Source: Sipunculus nudus (Eukaryota > Annelida > Sipuncula > Golfingiida > Sipunculidae). From it: a stretch of 64,000 bases of DNA. Positions 37,101-47,600 of this stretch are shown here, piece by piece. Location of the stretch: assembly GCA_026874595.1 (NCBI GenBank), contig CM049306.1, positions 53,290,019 through 53,354,018 of the forward strand, in the 5' to 3' direction. Under the pieces are notes generated by a model. It was not told the origin of the DNA. It was given only the letters and a program-made list of their open reading frames with translations, and made no database searches. Every line of letters begins with the position of its first letter. Position 1 is the first letter of the stretch. The translations under genes and the position numbers were made by a program.

Positions 37101-37670
37101 ATTGCAAAAGAAGCCGACAAAGCCCAGACAATCATCACTGGAATTTCAGAAGCTAGCACTAGATGAAATGAAGCAAATTATAAATTTATTCAATATATTG
37201 TTGCCTAAATCTTAAAATTTCAGTTTTAGGGTGGTTAGAATCATGATAGAGGAAAAACCATTTTTTTTTTAGATTTTGTTATGTGGTTTAATAGTAGTCC
37301 ATTAAAAAGCAGATTTTGTTACTGGGGGCTTAAAATGGTGTATCTTTTAAAAATTTAATTTTTTTAAATGTTACAAAATCATTTGAAAAATTCAAAAATA
37401 TGTAAACTACCAGAAAGGTCACTATATCGGGTTAATGTATACTTTATGGGGCCTAATTGGAATAAAAACCATATTTGGATTGAATTTAGATATAGGGGTT
37501 TCAAACAGTATAATGATACCTCAATCATAAACTTTATTTTTAAATGTACTTTACAGCTTGAGAATCATGACAAGGATGCTGATGGGAAAACTCTGACATC
37601 ATCGCCTGAATGGAGGACAGAGGAAGACATGGCGCAGGAAGCTGCTAAACTTCGCAAACATTTTCAGTAA
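22179..37670 (+). CDS. NitFhit: NitFhit: nitrilase-like amidase fused to Fhit histidine-triad hydrolase
   Basis: Ten exons: 22179-22427, 22777-22932, 25275-25484, 26349-26459, 26909-27010, 27549-27711, 28273-28392, 29536-29711, 36658-36726 and 37557-37670. All have GT-AG borders and phases close to 489 aa plus stop. Residues about 45-325 form the Nit domain (NIT1: deaminated glutathione amidase), with catalytic Glu89 (FLPECFDF), Lys164 (YSKTHLFD) and Cys206 (ICYDLRFPE). Residues about 340-489 form Fhit (diadenosine polyphosphate hydrolase), with GQTVQ then HVHVHI, His430/432/434. His432 is the expected nucleophile. The first about 40 residues (Arg, Ser, Leu-rich) look like a mitochondrial presequence. 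A second in-frame ATG (EMAQNL, residue 42) could give a cytosolic form. Separate in vertebrates, the two halves are fused in flies and nematodes. Intron 2 holds a DIRS remnant; intron 8 (6.9 kb) is mostly repeats. Confidence 0.95.
23133..23197 (+). repeat. Direct repeat flanking the DIRS derivative, left copy
   Basis: About 65 bp ('tctccttatgctgtttta' through 'ttaataaaatttc') is repeated at 24837-24902 right after the other end of the element, with two or three differences. DIRS elements normally leave no target duplication, so its origin is open. Confidence 0.75.
23195..24835 (+). mobile_element. DIRS-type element, internally deleted derivative
   Basis: Inverted repeats of about 125 bp (23241-23369 and 24707-24833) share 'cacttcacctcgtagtt', 'cccctagtacta' and 'gatcccctgcgcctcctagc'. 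The left outer segment 23195-23240 is complemented internally at 24536-24581 with about four mismatches, as in a DIRS internal complementary region. Only the C-terminal half of the recombinase remains; RT and gag are missing. It lies in NitFhit intron 2 in sense orientation. Its sequence is unlike the 6763 element, so it is another family. Confidence 0.8.
24060..24465 (+). pseudogene. DIRS tyrosine recombinase, C-terminal fragment
   Basis: An open frame contains [18 protein letters not shown], then [19 protein letters not shown] (HxxR box, about 24300) and [12 protein letters not shown] (nucleophile Tyr, about 24400-24420). The order and spacing are those of the catalytic C-terminus of DIRS recombinases. 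The first catalytic Arg region is absent, so the fragment cannot be active alone. Confidence 0.8.
24837..24902 (+). repeat. Direct repeat flanking the DIRS derivative, right copy
   Basis: Partner of 23133-23197. It starts immediately after the right inverted repeat and runs into ordinary intron sequence. Confidence 0.75.
25838..26240. repeat. Interspersed repeat, family S3, copy 2
   Basis: A fuller copy of the 15960 repeat, including 'accaggcctggtgactac' and 'gggtcataccaccgaggag' and the right part 'cagctgagattcaaactcac', whose complement holds a B-box-like GAGTTTGAATCTC. It lies in NitFhit intron 3, about 110 bp before the exon with the catalytic cysteine. Confidence 0.65.
27785..27803. repeat. 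(GT)n microsatellite
   Basis: A short GT run in NitFhit intron 6. Confidence 0.7.
30100..31080. repeat. Tandem array, about four decayed units
   Basis: Units of about 165 to 230 bp share 'gtttgttcaaatggtt', 'ttttggc(c/t)gagttac(a)gg(g)a', 'gttgaactt' and 'tctcaca...aatgatc'. The array is preceded by a small hairpin (GCTCTTgcttAAGAGC, about 30107-30122), in keeping with the hairpin-plus-array plan of the other elements in this intron (NitFhit intron 8). Confidence 0.55.
31440..32240. repeat. Mixed short tandem repeats in NitFhit intron 8
   Basis: The left part repeats 'gtcaagagttcactcagtgc' about four times (31605, 31747, 31780 and 31812, one of them diverged). The right part has three copies of about 123 bp with 'aagactggtggcgccacctac' variants (31975, 32098, 32221), carrying the same palindromic box as the adjacent element. 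Confidence 0.6.
32241..33725 (+). mobile_element. Helitron-like tandem-repeat element, family B, copy 1 (apparently complete)
   Basis: It starts TCATT then the hairpin GTATCCGCcAAAAC...GTTTTGCGGATAC (32246-32275) and ends with the stem repeat GGCGGATAC, a hairpin GTAGTC...GACTAC and CTAG (33722-33725). TC at the 5' end, CTAG at the 3' end and flanking A and T match the classical Helitron rule. The core is a tandem array in which the box AGGTGGCGCCACCT recurs at alternating spacings of about 148 and 130 bp (near 32583, 32731, 32860, 33009, 33141, 33288, 33418, 33567). There is no ORF. It lies in NitFhit intron 8. Confidence 0.7.
33777..36285 (+). mobile_element. HINE/pearl-like tandem-repeat element, family A
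   Basis: The 5' hairpin is TTGCCGGAAATC...GATTTCGGCAAG (about 33777-33804), followed by GTCTGTTT simple repeats, two long non-identical units with 'gccgccagggggcg', then at least seven units of about 148 bp (starts near 35041, 35189, 35338, 35487, 35635, 35784, 35931). Each unit carries the hairpin TCTCGTCAAACGAGA or a variant. The 3' end repeats the 5' stem (CCGGCAAGCG), then TGACCTCTGGTCA hairpin and TCTTGTTT. There is no ORF. The family B end lies about 50 bp to the left. Confidence 0.7.
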
Positions 37671-37918
37671 CCTCAAAACACTATTAAAGTCCAGATTTTT
37701 CTGTCTGCTGGACTCTTTCTGAAATTAACAGACTTGTAACAGAGAGCATAATAAAAAATGTCAAAGAGACCATAGGTGAAGAAAAATTATAATTTATTAT
37801 TTCATGCATGTATACACCTGTGACAGAGTCTTTACAATTTATATTGTCTTTACGCAGTGAAGGCAAGATAAAGCAGTCATTGGCTAGACAAGCTGTGAGC
37901 ACTTCCCTAAGTTTGCCA

Positions 37919-37924
37919 AATAAA
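37919..37924 (+). terminator. NitFhit polyadenylation signal
   Basis: AATAAA lies 249 bases after the stop codon, the first canonical hexamer in the 3' flank. Confidence 0.6.
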
Positions 37925-38727
37925 ATTTGATTTGAATATATATTTATCGAAATCGGAGAGAAAATGGAGAGCCCTGGTCAAGTTATATTTTAATCTGTGG
38001 CTGGTTTGAAAGCTTATTTTAATTTGATAGGGTAATTTTTGGTTTCACTATATGCTGGTCAGGACTGCGAGAAAGAAATTCACATCATTTTCTTGTACTT
38101 TTTACATGGTAGAAAAGAAATCTTTGTGGGAGAAATTGTATTTCAGAATGCAGTGAAAAGTTGCTCAAAAGGGAACAGATGTTAGGTGTCTCATAAGTTC
38201 AAAATATGTAACAGAAAATAAATACAACCACATGACCTGCAAACTAATCATTTTGCATTTGTATGAAAACATTTAAAGTACAGGTCTTTGGTTTTGAGGA
38301 ATGATGCATTGAAGAATGATGATGGCCACTTGAAAAAGAATGTTTATTATTAATTTCTATTAACCTGTCCAGCCTGGAAAGTGTTGTGCAATTTCAAGAA
38401 TCAGGAGAACCACTTAATTCCTTAATACGTATTAAATAAATTAACAGTATTGAATATATTTATTAATTTTTCAAATAAATTTATAAAAATCTATTAAATT
38501 GCACCTGGTTTGCTATGGCAATAGTTCTTTGGTAAGAGCTGTTTATGTAATCTTTAAATGTTTTGATGGTGCATCACTTCCATACTGCAGTATTCAAATC
38601 AAGGATAGTCATTACATAACATTTTGAGTCAGTTCAAGTGTTTTTAATTGCAGTTTCTCATATCATGAAGGATATTTATGTATGGGATGGGAGTGACTTC
38701 TTTTGAATGAATGGACCTGTAAGGATG

Positions 38728-38795
<68 letters not shown>

Positions 38796-40687
38796 GATAG
38801 ATAGAGAGAAATTACAACAAGAATATTCAATTACACATTAACACGTTTTCATGCTGTCGCAATTGTCAGATGCGAAATGTTATGGAATGGTTGGTGACAT
38901 CATGTAATTACTTGCCAAAGCCAAAGCACTCAGCCAAGGTCAGGTGGGGATGCGTAGGGATTATAATTATGTCTGCATTTGGAAATGAGCTCTGATCTTT
39001 TGTTGAGCCTTTGTGTCTTGGGCACTGTTAGATTCATCAGCACTTATATACTAATAGTAAATATATATATATATATAAACACACACATCTAGGTATTTGT
39101 CTATTAACAATTGTAGGCTTTAAATTATATAGAAAGATATGTGAATAATAAAAAGGTAGTGCATATGATCCAGTGTTGTGTTTCAGTCCTCAAAAATTCA
39201 GTCTTTTACTTTCCCAGCAGTGCACCTCACTAAAAAAAGAAGCAAATCAAGTTTCTCAGCAGAGATGGCTTTATTTCTGAGTGGTGGCTACAAATAGTTC
39301 TCTGACCATTCATTATTCTATGTGGCATTTAAACTAAGAGAGATTGCCCAAACTGTTTGTCTGAACTTAGTTTAACATTATATGTCATATTCAGACTACC
39401 AGCATCTGATCAGGTACTGCTGTAACTTGGATGTCACCCATCTTTGAGATATCTTACCAATGATGAGATATACATTTGGGATGGCAGAAAAACAATACTT
39501 CAACTAGGGCTGCCTTATAGGTCCCATTCTCCTTACACCACATGCAAATTTCCATTCTACCACTCCTGACTTTCTGTTTTTCATGATAATTTTTATACAT
39601 TGCACTAAAGCATACTTTTATTAACCAGAGAGGTATTAAGTCAGACAAATATGGTGATTATCTAACAGCAAAATAATGCTACCCCATGTAAGGATTCAAT
39701 ATGATTGATTAAGAAAGAAACATGACTGAACAACACCATGTATGGTGTTGCAACATATCTGTGAGGACCTAAGCTGACTGTTAAATTACATAATTTGATG
39801 ATTCATAGTTATGACATCATAGTATGACATAAATTTGTATGTCACATGTTTATTACATCACACATATTTCCCTCCTTCCAGGATTACTTGGATACACAAA
39901 TATAGCAAGTTGAACTGACACCCTCCTTTTTGCAGCATTTTCTACACAGGTCAACAGTGCCGTCCCATTTTGTCAAAGTAAATATATTTATTTCATGCTT
40001 ATTTAAATCATCATATATCAGTGCATTACCTCCTTTGATTGAAGCTAATGTGTAGCAGCAAACAAAACTACACATTAAACAAAATATGTTTGAAAGAAAT
40101 ATCCCGAAAAATTAGGTGGACAGGGACGCTGACAAGAAGTATAGTCCCAGCAGGAATTCACATTCCCACCAATCCCTAGGGCGGTCACAAAAAAAAATAA
40201 TATATTGATATGCTGATCTGTAATATGTAATGAACAGAAAAAGCCCACCTAAAACTATGACTTATACTGATCAATCTAATCTTTAATTTGATATGAAAAA
40301 GAATTTGACAAAAAGAATTTGAAATTATGCACATGACAGCCACTCTTGTTGGTCTGATAGCACCTGTTCTGGCATAGGGCCAAAAATCCGACCAATGCAA
40401 GCTTGTGTCCCAGTGTAATCAAACCAATGAGAGTGGGTGTAGCATATGCAACATTTGCGCTGGATGCACAATGCAGTATTAGTGGTCTGATTACAATTCT
40501 TGCTCTGTGTACACCCTGGTGTTGTTGCCCGGAGAACCTTGCCATAGAAAGTAGGGGTTACACGAAACAATGTCCTGGACAACTGCACTGTATAACCGCT
40601 GGGTGAGGAGCACACCTTTAAGTTAAAGGCATGATCTTTAAGCAGTTTCCATTATCTTGCTTAACTACACAGACTAGGCAACTTTTA
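37925..40687. other. Convergent intergenic region between NitFhit and ALG10
   Basis: AT-rich, no recognised gene. On the minus strand, two short Cys-containing frames (39884-40075 and 39454-39648) and one next to the ALG10 stop (40325-40615) are open but match nothing I know. The last probably overlaps ALG10 3' UTR. Confidence 0.45.
38733..38795. repeat. (CT)n(AT)n microsatellite
   Basis: A CT run of about 18 units is followed directly by an AT run and GATAGATAG. A second short AT run is at 39060-39077. Confidence 0.9.
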
Positions 40688-43600
40688 TCACCACATAAAT
40701 CTTTGCTTGGAATTATTATGGGCCCAAACAAAAGGCTTTTCCATATACATATACAAAGTGAATACATTTACAGCTACATATAACAACATTTCTGTTACCA
40801 GCCTTGGATAAGAAGCAAGAGGGAGATTCAGTCTGAATATGACATATGGCACAATGAAATAACGAAACTCTAATAACATCTGAGGAACAACCTGCAATGC
40901 AATGCAAAATATAAATATACTTTTCCAAAGTATGTTTTTATGTTTGAGACAGAAATGTAAGCACCAGCCTGCAAATAAATACCCTGGTATCAGTATATAT
41001 TTCACCACATTGTGTCTTTTAAATACTTTATGCCATATGTAAAATGTATAATGCCTGTTGTCAGCCAGAAGATACCTATGTTCAAATGTTAATTTCCATA
41101 CAATAACAGCACTTATTGATCCTAGTAATATAAATAGAAATGGTCTTTTCCACAGGTCTTTTAAAAAGCTAATAATCGTCTGTATGGATAGTATATGGGG
41201 CAATGCAAAAGCAGCTGTGAATGAGAAGAAATAGAAAAGCTGTGGGAGGTGAAGACATGCTTGGTGATCACCTTTAGCCCCTACAACAATCCCTTTGTTA
41301 ACAAATACAAACACAAGAAAACTGATACCAAGTGCAATATAGCTCCACAGTTCTGAGACAGCATTTTGAATTAAAATCTTTAAGTTAGCTCTGTTGCTGA
41401 TGAGACTCCTCCATAAATACTGCACAATAATTTTCAAACCACCCAGTCCTTGCATTTGCTCTTGCGTTACATCCTTCTTTGCTAACTGCATATGATCCAG
41501 GAGGATTTTTGTGAACGATAACCCCGCTGCAAAAGCAACCCATACAATGTTTGTCTGTCGGAATAATACAGCTACAAACCCTGCTGCAGATGCCAGAACA
41601 TGGTACTTGTGCAGACCGAGCAGATATGTACACAAAATAAAGAATACTGATCCTGGGTCTGTATAGTAGAGGAATGTGTAGAAGTAGAGCAGAGGAAACA
41701 TGCCAAGTGCAGCCGCTGTCACCAGAGCCCGCATGCTGTTGTAATTCTGCAAAATATAAAAAGAAACAAAATTACAGAAACCAATACAATTAGTAAATTT
41801 TATTTACCTCTAAGGGTTTAAATGATGCCCTTTTTCTCTAGAAGTGCTACTGTTATACTTGGATGATTTAATTAAATGAGTATTGGCACATTTGTGATCC
41901 ACCTTTCATGATTTTGCATGAATGCTATTATAATATTATTCTGTTAAAACACAATTATTTGAACAAAAAGGATATGTTAAAACAATCTTTTCCGATATTC
42001 AACATAAAATGTACAATTCCTTATAACATCAACATTATCTAGTCTTCCATTTATATATAGTTCACACAGTTGCTAGACATAATTACTAGATAGGTACTGC
42101 ATATGTCATCCTTTAAATCTGGTCTAGAAATCAGGTTTGTCACAATATTGTCAATATTAATAAATCCAGAAAAGCAGAAAAGAATTGACAAAGTTCTTAA
42201 TACCCAGAGCAACCATTAACTGAACTTTATCGATGACATATTTAAACCACACTTACTAAATTTACCCATATTTAGAATTATGTTAAACAGAAAATATATA
42301 ATACTCTTGGCTTAATTGTGTTATTTACAAGTCCCACATACCTTATGATGGCTGTTTAGTTTATGCAGCAAGAGATAATATAGGATCACATTTCCTGTTG
42401 CAAAGCCTATATTGGTGGCTCTGAGCCAGAACGTGCTGCAAACCACTTTGATGGGAATGCCAGAGAACCAGGCCACAAGCTGCATCACTGTTACTGAAGA
42501 CAGGTACAACCCAGGTAATGTGGTAATCATCGGATCCCACTGAAACAAAATACATACAAATTTATAAATTACAGGCTTTTAGAGCAATGTAGCAGATGTC
42601 TTAACAAGTGGGTAAATGATCTGCTCAAAAGGAGCTGCACTCCACATACAGAACTGCACATATCTTTAACATTTATGATGCCCCTGTAGAATGTATTGGG
42701 ATCATAATGTTACTGTGACTATCCTAGCTTTAAGCCTAAAGTTAAATAACTGCTACAAACTGCAGAAGAGTAAGCAAGTGTGACATTTTAAAACTGATCC
42801 AGATGAACTGTTATTGAATGGGTATAGTAATGCTTACCAATGACCCAAACAAAAATATTTGATTTTAGATAATTTTGTCATTCATTTTGGTTGTATACAG
42901 GGAATCAGTGTTTACTCTCTTTATATTGCTGTAATGGTACTCTGAAACTTGAAGATAAAGGTCACCAGGTTTCGGAACTCCTCTGAGATTTTGGTAGGAA
43001 CAATGAGTGTATAAAATTTGGAGGAAAATATGCAGCAATACAAACATTATCACTTTCACAAGAAAATAACTATAATTTGGCCTATTTGACCTTGAAGATC
43101 CTGGTAAAGGTCACAGGGTTTCAAACTCATATGAGAACTTGGTAGGAACAATTGGTGTACCAAATTTGAGGAAAAAATGATAAACACTTCAAAAGTTATG
43201 AGGTTCACAAAAAATTTCACATAAATCAGGTACTTTTCTGCTCCCTGGATGCTCCTGCTCCATAAAAAAAAATAAAACATGACAACATTAACAGTAGCCA
43301 TGTTCGGGCTTTGCTTCAGAACAGAGTACATTTCTCCATGAACCTAGTGCACAGTCAGTATTTATTACAGTTAGTTTAAACACAAGAAGAACTCCAGCCT
43401 ATGTATTAAGGGTCTGTTGGAGCATTTTATATCAAGAGTTAAATTATTTTGAGTTCTAAATGTAAATATATCAAGTATATTGTTCTGCTATAAAATTGCA
43501 TGGAGTATTAATAAACCTTCTGATGCTATTAATCCAGATTTGCATTTATGTTAGTATAATCCAATTTTACAGGGCAATTCTTAGTTTGAGCCAGTTTAAT

Positions 43601-44381
43601 GCGGATCAAATCTGGGCAGGCTGACACAGCCTTGGGGCATGTCATATATTATTCTATTGCCTGACATGTCATTTAAGTTAAACTGGGAACTGTCTATGCT
43701 GACATTAAAATGTATTGCAGTGCACTGACTTTCTTTTAAAATTTTTTTTTTCATTGAATATGACCGCCTCCATTTTTAATGCCTGTTTAACTAAGTATAT
43801 GTGCATCTGCAGAATTCCATTCTACGGGACAGGGCAGTTGCCCAAGCTTCCTATGATTTTATATCCTGGTGTCAACCAGGCCTGGTGACTACTCCACCTA
43901 TGGGTCCTGGGTGTACAATCGTCTCCATTGCTGGGTTTTACCACAGAGGTACCCCCAAAAGGCACACTCATGTGTAAGTGAAACATGGCCATGGGGCACA
44001 GCCTGCTTATTGTCTGTATTGAATTTACACTGCAGACCGCTCAACCGAGGTGCACCTCAGCTGAGATTAAAACTCATTACCTCTTTGAACCCTGTGCTCT
44101 AGGCCTGGCCCACAGGAGCCGGTGATGCACTAATATTTTCTACATCTACTATTATCACTGACAGTGAGTCTATTAAAACCTCCAAATATCGCCCAGAAAA
44201 CCATCTGTACCTTGCTAAAGTCTCCCTGGCAGTACTGTTTAGCTTGTGGGACGTGAAACATTTCGTCCATATATGGTTTGGGTTGTCTGTGGTCAATTTT
44301 TACAAGAATGCATCCTGCTAACCCCAGAAACATGCCCAGGAACTCCAATAGGGCATACGTCACCTGGTTGGGGGCCGCCAT
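40688..44381 (-). CDS. ALG10: ALG10: dolichyl-P-Glc alpha-1,2-glucosyltransferase
   Basis: This ER membrane enzyme adds the third and last glucose to the lipid-linked oligosaccharide used for N-glycosylation, with dolichyl-phosphate-glucose as donor. Three exons, minus strand: 44381-44211, 42539-42342 and 41746-40688, all GT-AG, 475 aa (human 473). Family signatures are KPYMDEMFHVPQAKQYC (residues 35-51, with the acidic loop motif), WDPMITTLPGLYL right after the first splice, LWLRATN-like text in exon 2, and LYYTDPGSVFF and LFRQTNIVW (about 184-192) in exon 3. Many hydrophobic segments fit a polytopic protein of about 12 helices. The start at 44381 has A at -3 and G at +4 and sits in a TISU-like motif. 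An in-frame upstream frame exists but is not conserved in type. The last exon carries most of the protein. Confidence 0.95.
42860..43265. repeat. Two decayed tandem units in ALG10 intron 1
   Basis: Two units of about 165 bp share 'ggtcac(c)agg(g)tttc', 'ttggtaggaacaat(g/t)g(a/g)tgta' and 'aaatttg(g)agg(a)aaa'. The style is that of the other tandem-repeat elements, but neither end is visible. Confidence 0.5.
43745..44105. repeat. Interspersed repeat, family S3, copy 3
   Basis: Matches the 25838 copy along its length ('ccgcctccatttttaatgc', 'accaggcctggtgactact', 'gaggt...ccc', 'cagctgagatta'). It lies in ALG10 intron 1, close to the exon 1 donor. Confidence 0.65.
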
Positions 44382-44385
44382 ATTG
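44374..44385 (-). promoter_or_regulatory. TISU/YY1-like element over the ALG10 start codon
   Basis: The complement reads CAATATGGCGGC. It matches the TISU consensus SAASATGGCGGC except one base, with the ATG of ALG10 in register. TISU marks genes with very short 5' UTRs and also binds YY1; both are family knowledge from vertebrates. Confidence 0.5.
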
Positions 44386-44646
44386 ATGCCGTAAGAAATG
44401 GTTACGGAATTATAGTTTATTTTCGAATTAACAATGGTTGACAATAAAAGTTGTATTAAATAATTTAGTATTAAATTTTAATATATGAACGAAAAAGGCA
44501 AATATAATTTTGTTATATTGACCAAATGTCAGAAATTAATATGCTCCATTATTATAATTTAGTCGAAACTAAATATTAAAATTATGGTCAAAGTTGTTCC
44601 ATTAGTGTAACAGAAATATTTGTTTACCAACAAACGTGTTTTGATC
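44382..44646. promoter_or_regulatory. Shared head-to-head promoter of ALG10 and TPRKB
   Basis: Only 265 bp separate the two start codons, which point outward. The sequence is AT-rich, without TATA box at the usual place or a CpG island. A bidirectional promoter is inferred from the spacing. Confidence 0.6.
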
Positions 44647-47600
44647 ATGGCCTCAGAAGTGGTGTGCCCGCTTTACAGTGACGTGAAAATCTGCCTGGCT
44701 CTGTTTAAGGATTTGCAAAATGCAAAAGACATAAGAAAGATGGTCATGGATGGAACACTGAATGCATGCCTTATAAATGCTAAATTGGCAAGTTCGTTCG
44801 ATCAGTTTCTAATGATAAATTAATCCAATTAATCCAGAACGGGGGGGGGGGGGGGGGGGGTAGTAACAAATTACAGGCGCGGATCCAAGGAGGGGGGGTC
44901 CAGACCCCCCTGCTGTCAACCAACAACCTTTTTGGAGCCACTATAGAACGCGGGCTTCGCTTCAATTGAGGAACATATAAATAAAATTGTCTCCTCTCAT
45001 TCCCTATTTTAACTCCTACTTTTCCCTGTAGATGTCCCTACATTCAACTCTTCTAACATAAACAACTACTTAGCACCAGAAGTCGCCTGAACCGGGAATC
45101 AAACCTACGATCTCTAGACCAGGAGCCCTACACGCTCCTAAGTGAGCCGTGAAGACGAGATACTTGCCGGAGCAAGTTTTGTTCATTTATATCTGCGACT
45201 GAAGAGGCATCTATCGCGAAAATGGGAAACCATTTACTATTTTAACAGGAAAATTAAGCTTTAGGTGGGGGCTCCGCCCCCACACCCCCGTTCAGACGGG
45301 GATCCCAGGTCCCCTGGACCCCTCCTCCTCTAATATAATAAACTCCAGCTATGAGCAAAATTAAAAACGGGAATTCTGAGGAAAATGATATGTATCGGCC
45401 TTTTCCAGGAAACAATTTATTATGCGACACCCGTTGTACCGGCGGTAGGCTGAAGCCCGGTTTCTATAGTTTATTATGCGACACCCGTTGTACCGGCGGT
45501 AGGCTGAAGCCCGGTTTCTATAGTTCTGCCACCTTTTTTTAAAGACAAATCTTATGGCTATGCATGACACCCTTTGACCCCTCCCTGCAAAAAATCCTGG
45601 GAGCCACTATAGAACGCGGGCTTCGCTTCTTTTGAGGAACATATAAATAAAATTGTCTCCTCTCATTCCCTATTTTTACTCCTACTTTTCCCTGTAGATG
45701 TCCCTACACTTAACTCTTCTAACATAAACAAGTACTAAGCATCAGAAGTTGCCTGAATCGGGAAACGAACCTACGATCTCTAGACTAGGAGCCCTACACG
45801 CTACTAAGTGAGCCGTGAAGACGAGATACCAGCAGGAGCAAGTTTTGTTCATTTATATCTGCGATTGAAGAGGCATCTATCGCGAAAATGGGAAACCATT
45901 TACTATTTTAACAGGAAAATTAAGCTTTAGGTGGGGGGAGCCCCCACACCCCCATTCAGACGGGGAACCCAGGTTCCCCGGACCCCTCCTCCTCTAATAT
46001 AATATACTCCAGCTATGAGCAAAATTAAATACGGGAATTCTGATGAAAATGATATGTATCATATGTATCTTTTCCAGGAATCAATTTATTATGCGACACC
46101 CGTTGTACCGGCGGCAGGCTGAAGCCCGGTTTCTATAGTTCTGCCAAATCCTGGATCTGCGCCTGAATTATAATACAAATATATTCACACAAGCAACAAT
46201 ATTTCTGTAGATTAATAATGATTACAAAACACCTTGATTCTTGAAGGGGACTATTCATGTCTGGAATAATATTTTAGTCGTGAAACATTGATGGCATATA
46301 AACAATGTGCAGTTTATTTATTGAATAAAAAAGGATGGGGAGTTTCGTGAATCAGTTTTTATTTAGATAAAAAAAGAGAGTATAGTTAATTAATTATGTT
46401 TATTATGGGAAAAAGCTGATTTGAAGGGTATTTTACATTTAACATTTAGTAATTATGGAAAAATCAAGTTTTAAGAAATTTTGTTTTATGATCCTTTTGT
46501 TATTTATAACAATGACTCAGAATATAGTGATTAAAAGTAATTCAAAGTTACATGTAATATTTTATTTTGTATTGTAAACTTTAATTTGCAGGTTGGTGAT
46601 GAATTTCAAGTGTTGACAGCAGCCACAAAAGCCATTCATGCCAACAAATGTGGTAAACAGATAACTCGTACTCTGCACTCAGAAATCTTGTACAACATGT
46701 CAGGATCCAAAAATGTGAGTTATCAACAGTTTGTCTTCACAGCATGAGTTTTCCAAAGCAGTACAGGTTGATCCACTTTAAAAGGGTCTATTCTGACATC
46801 TGATAACTAAAGATAATCCTATGACTCTTTTTTTAAAAACCAACCAGATAATGCTGATCCAGTCACACACAAACTGTTATTTATATCCACATGTTTATAA
46901 CATGTGGGGGCCAGCCAGAATAATCCAAACACAATCAACACTGGGATCTGATGGCAAGACAGAAAAAACAGAGTTTTGCCAAGAACATTTTGGTAACCTG
47001 ATGACCATTCAGCTTCAAAACATTTCATTAAAAAATCTACAATTTTTAATCAGTTATCAGATGGGACAGCTGTAAGTTTACAAGGCAAGAGGCAAGATCA
47101 GTTATCAACAGTTCAGTGGACTCACAAAGAGTGTTCACCAAAACTTTTAGTGTGGTTGATTTTGTTTTAAAGATAAAAGAGGTTTTCTACTTTTATTCAT
47201 TACACAGATTTCAGACTCCTTCAAGAAGTTTGGTTTGAGTGACCAGGATTCGGCAGTAATGGTTGTACACATCAGTGAGGGGGAAGAAGGTGATGGCATG
47301 AAACAGATCTGTGAAAAAATTGATGGGACCTCAGTCCCATTAGCAGAATTATCATCAGTCACGGATGAAGATCTCATCAAGAAGGTAAGTAAACACTCTT
47401 TATCTTCCATATTTATTTTTGCATAAACATCTCCATTTTTACAAACTGAAATTTTACTTACATATTTGTGTCTAAATTAATCTCAGTTTCTAAAAGTAGG
47501 GAAGGTTTTCCTCTTTGAGAAAATGTTCGAAATATATCATCTCTCCTCATGTCCACTGTGTTCAATAAACCAAGGTCCAACAGTTTAACAAGTAGCCATT

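Larger units (their letters stand above)
44874..46165. mobile_element. Non-autonomous DNA transposon in TPRKB intron 1
   Basis: Terminal inverted repeats are CAGGCGCGGATCCA (left) and the complement of CAGGCGCAGATCCAGG (right). AATTA directly flanks both ends (44869-44873, 46166-46170). Inside are two copies of a unit of about 600 bp (44932-45530 and 45598-46145), each starting with the family S2 SINE text. An inner 54-bp segment around 'cgacacccgttgtaccggcg' is doubled in the first unit only (45419-45528). A 20-G run (44841-44860) lies just outside. There is no ORF. The ends recall hAT-like elements, but a 5-bp duplication does not fit, so the superfamily is open. Confidence 0.7.

Noticed and set aside
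39454-40075. Two short Cys-rich minus-strand frames, considered as a piggyBac C-terminal domain
   Set aside because: The cysteine spacing does not match a pattern I can name, and stops separate them.
40325-40615. Cys-containing minus-strand frame next to the ALG10 stop
   Set aside because: No conserved motif and no splice link; more likely ALG10 3' UTR.
44384-44444. Upstream extension of the ALG10 frame by 21 codons
   Set aside because: The ATG at 44381 has better context, sits in a TISU-like motif and gives the family's usual length.
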